Source: Pseudomonas guariconensis
GTDB lineage: Bacteria > Pseudomonadota > Gammaproteobacteria > Pseudomonadales > Pseudomonadaceae
Reading direction: 5' to 3'
DNA length: 54,163 nt
Assembly (NCBI RefSeq): GCF_024127895.1
Contig: NZ_JAMYBK010000029.1
Coordinates: 1-54,163 of the forward strand
The translations under genes and the position numbers were made by a program. The notes beneath the pieces are model-generated. The model did not search any database and was not told where the DNA came from. It saw only the letters and a list, made by a program, of their open reading frames with translations. Below, in pieces: positions 52,875 to 54,163 of this stretch (positions are counted from its first letter, which is position 1; the number at the start of each line of letters is the position of its first letter).

Positions 52875-54163
52875 ACCCCTTTTACCCCCCGGTCTGGAAA
52901 GGCTGCGCCAGGGCGTGCGCAACGGTGCGCTGCCCGTGCCCCCTACCCTCTGCGTGCCCTGCTCCCTGCCCGGCGCGCTGTTCTCCCTCGACGGCAACGA
53001 CGGCTGCGACCACCTGCTGGGCATCCCCTCCCGCGACGGCGTCGGCCCTGAGTGGTTCCACCGTAACCCGTGGATCCGCGACAAGACGCGCAATCAGCGC
53101 GACACCTTCCTGCAACGGGTACTGGAACACGCCGGCAGCACGCTAGGCGATGCCTGGCTCGCCGAGTTCCATGCCTTCGCCGCCACCGAAAAGCTTGAAC
53201 TGGTGTGCGTCGATGACCAGTTGCAACTGGACGACCTGGCGCCGCCAGTGCTCGACCACATGGGCATGCGCACCCACCAGGGGCTGGGCTTCGAGCTGCA
53301 GCGCAACTTCTTCTTCAGCGATCACAAGATCTACTTCGCCACCTTCACCCACGCCCGCTGGGCCGAGGCGCCGCGCGAGGAGTACACCGACGAGAACGGC
53401 GAGCATCGGATCAGCCCGCCCTATACCTGGCATACCCCCACCGGGCTGTACCCCGTCGAACTGGCCAGCGAGCAACTGGCCCGCCACTTCGCCGAGGCCA
53501 AGGCCAGGTCACGCGCCTGGGAGGGCGTCAAAGGCGCCGGCGAGCTCGCCCTCGGCGTGCTGGCCTTCGTGCCGGTGGTGCGCGGCATCACCGGCGCCGC
53601 CTCGGTCGGGCGCTACGTCTTCGTGGCCCTGGAAGCGGCCCTGGCCGCCGATGCCATGGTCGATGGCAGCCACCGCATGATCACCGGCGAAGGCCTGAGC
53701 ATCGGCGAACACTTCTTCACCGAACTGGCGCGGCTGGCCAACCCCGCCACCGCCGAGGACCGCGGCAAGCAGGTGTTCATGGCCATCAACCTGGCCTTGT
53801 TGCTGCCCGTGGCCCTGGGCGGTGCGCGCTGGCTGATGCACAAGCTCCTGCCTGGCGGCGTGACCACGGTCAGGCTCGACAATGCCGCTCTTACCCAGGA
53901 GGAAGTCCGTCGCCTGGGCAAGCGCAGCGCCGGCGAAGTCACCGTGCTCGAAACCCGCATCGAGCGCCCCGCCCGCGACGGCGGGCTACCGGTACGGGCC
54001 AGCGAACTACACGCGGTGGACCGCAACGCCAGCCTGGTTTCCCTGGACGTCGCCGGCGGCAAGGCCGACTACGCCTACATGGCCACCACCCTGCGCGACC
54101 GGCTGGTGGCGCTGATCCAGCACAGCGTGGGGCCGGTGCGCATGGGCGGCAGCTTGACGCGGG
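52867..54163 (+). CDS. unrecognised large protein, possible T6SS cargo or polymorphic toxin (5' part)
   Basis: An open frame of at least 432 codons that runs off the right edge. It starts at ATG 52867 (MSEPLLPPGLERLRQGV) after GAGGACA, overlapping the VgrG-like fragment. An N-terminal region with several cysteines and Trp (about 1-120) is followed by DHKIYFATFTHARWAE, then two hydrophobic segments (about 227-262 and 300-320: LALGVLAFVPVVRG, MAINLALLLPVALGGARWLM). Such central hydrophobic hairpins occur in secreted toxins before a C-terminal toxic domain, which here would lie outside the window. No family is recognised; toxin status rests on the VgrG neighbour. Confidence 0.55.
   Translation, partial: MSEPLLPPGLERLRQGVRNGALPVPPTLCVPCSLPGALFSLDGNDGCDHLLGIPSRDGVGPEWFHRNPWIRDKTRNQRDTFLQRVLEHAGSTLGDAWLAEFHAFAATEKLELVCVDDQLQLDDLAPPVLDHMGMRTHQGLGFELQRNFFFSDHKIYFATFTHARWAEAPREEYTDENGEHRISPPYTWHTPTGLYPVELASEQLARHFAEAKARSRAWEGVKGAGELALGVLAFVPVVRGITGAASVGRYVFVALEAALAADAMVDGSHRMITGEGLSIGEHFFTELARLANPATAEDRGKQVFMAINLALLLPVALGGARWLMHKLLPGGVTTVRLDNAALTQEEVRRLGKRSAGEVTVLETRIERPARDGGLPVRASELHAVDRNASLVSLDVAGGKADYAYMATTLRDRLVALIQHSVGPVRMGGSLTR

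Noticed and set aside
52299..53093. 264-codon minus-strand ORF over the VgrG fragment
   Set aside because: It is antisense to the VgrG-like and cargo ORFs, both of which have ribosome sites and sensible compositions.

Overview
The window reads as chromosome from a Pseudomonas of the P. putida / P. entomophila type. The evidence is the high GC content, gene blocks that match known Pseudomonas loci (the nppA1A2BCD-mltD-gloB-rnhA-dnaQ-ldcA block; phnWX with a divergent LysR gene; the fadAx/fadB1x/fadB2x operon), a SoxR/monooxygenase pair, a zinc-ligand-poor DksA, DUF3077 and DUF3182 genes and pseudomonad REP elements. Species assignment is inference. No tRNA, rRNA, CRISPR array or complete insertion sequence lies inside the window.

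Layout. (1) 1-260: two tandem strong promoters with GC-rich discriminators point left; they look like the upstream promoters of an rrn operon whose 16S gene would lie beyond the left edge. (2) 393-6591: an RhtA-type exporter, a small lipoprotein, then a minus-strand cluster (orphan ProX, ornithine-cyclodeaminase-family enzyme, EamA transporter, Xaa-Pro aminopeptidase) that suggests proline or betaine handling. (3) 6897-13004: a coupled DUF3182 (ATP-grasp-like)/hydrolase pair, a SoxR-controlled monooxygenase, and two regulator/target pairs (GlxA-type AraC with an isochorismatase-like hydrolase; XRE-cupin with an EamA exporter). (4) 13155-19212: a complete Mrp/Sha cation/proton antiporter operon with fused A and B subunits. 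(5) 19281-21513: small conserved genes, dksA2, a terminator and a REP doublet. (6) 21514-27071: a five-gene acyl-CoA degradation operon. (7) 27162-31658: a 1498-residue LRR protein with a C-terminal NEL-type E3 ubiquitin ligase domain, an effector that would act on a eukaryotic host. (8) 31747-35873: an AraC regulator and the 2-aminoethylphosphonate (phnWX) locus. (9) 35925-43797: FMN reductase, ldcA, dnaQ, rnhA, a methyltransferase, gloB and mltD. (10) 44016-51394: the Npp peptide/nucleoside-antibiotic ABC importer with two binding proteins. (11) 51395-54163: accessory end with a structured leader before a micro-ORF and a DUF3077 gene, then a truncated VgrG-like ORF overlapping the start of an unrecognised large protein that runs off the right edge and may be a secreted toxin.

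Most of the window is ordinary core metabolism. The parts most likely to hold something little described are the NEL effector, the VgrG remnant with its cargo at the right edge, the structured leader at 51633-51806, and the DUF3182/hydrolase pair.
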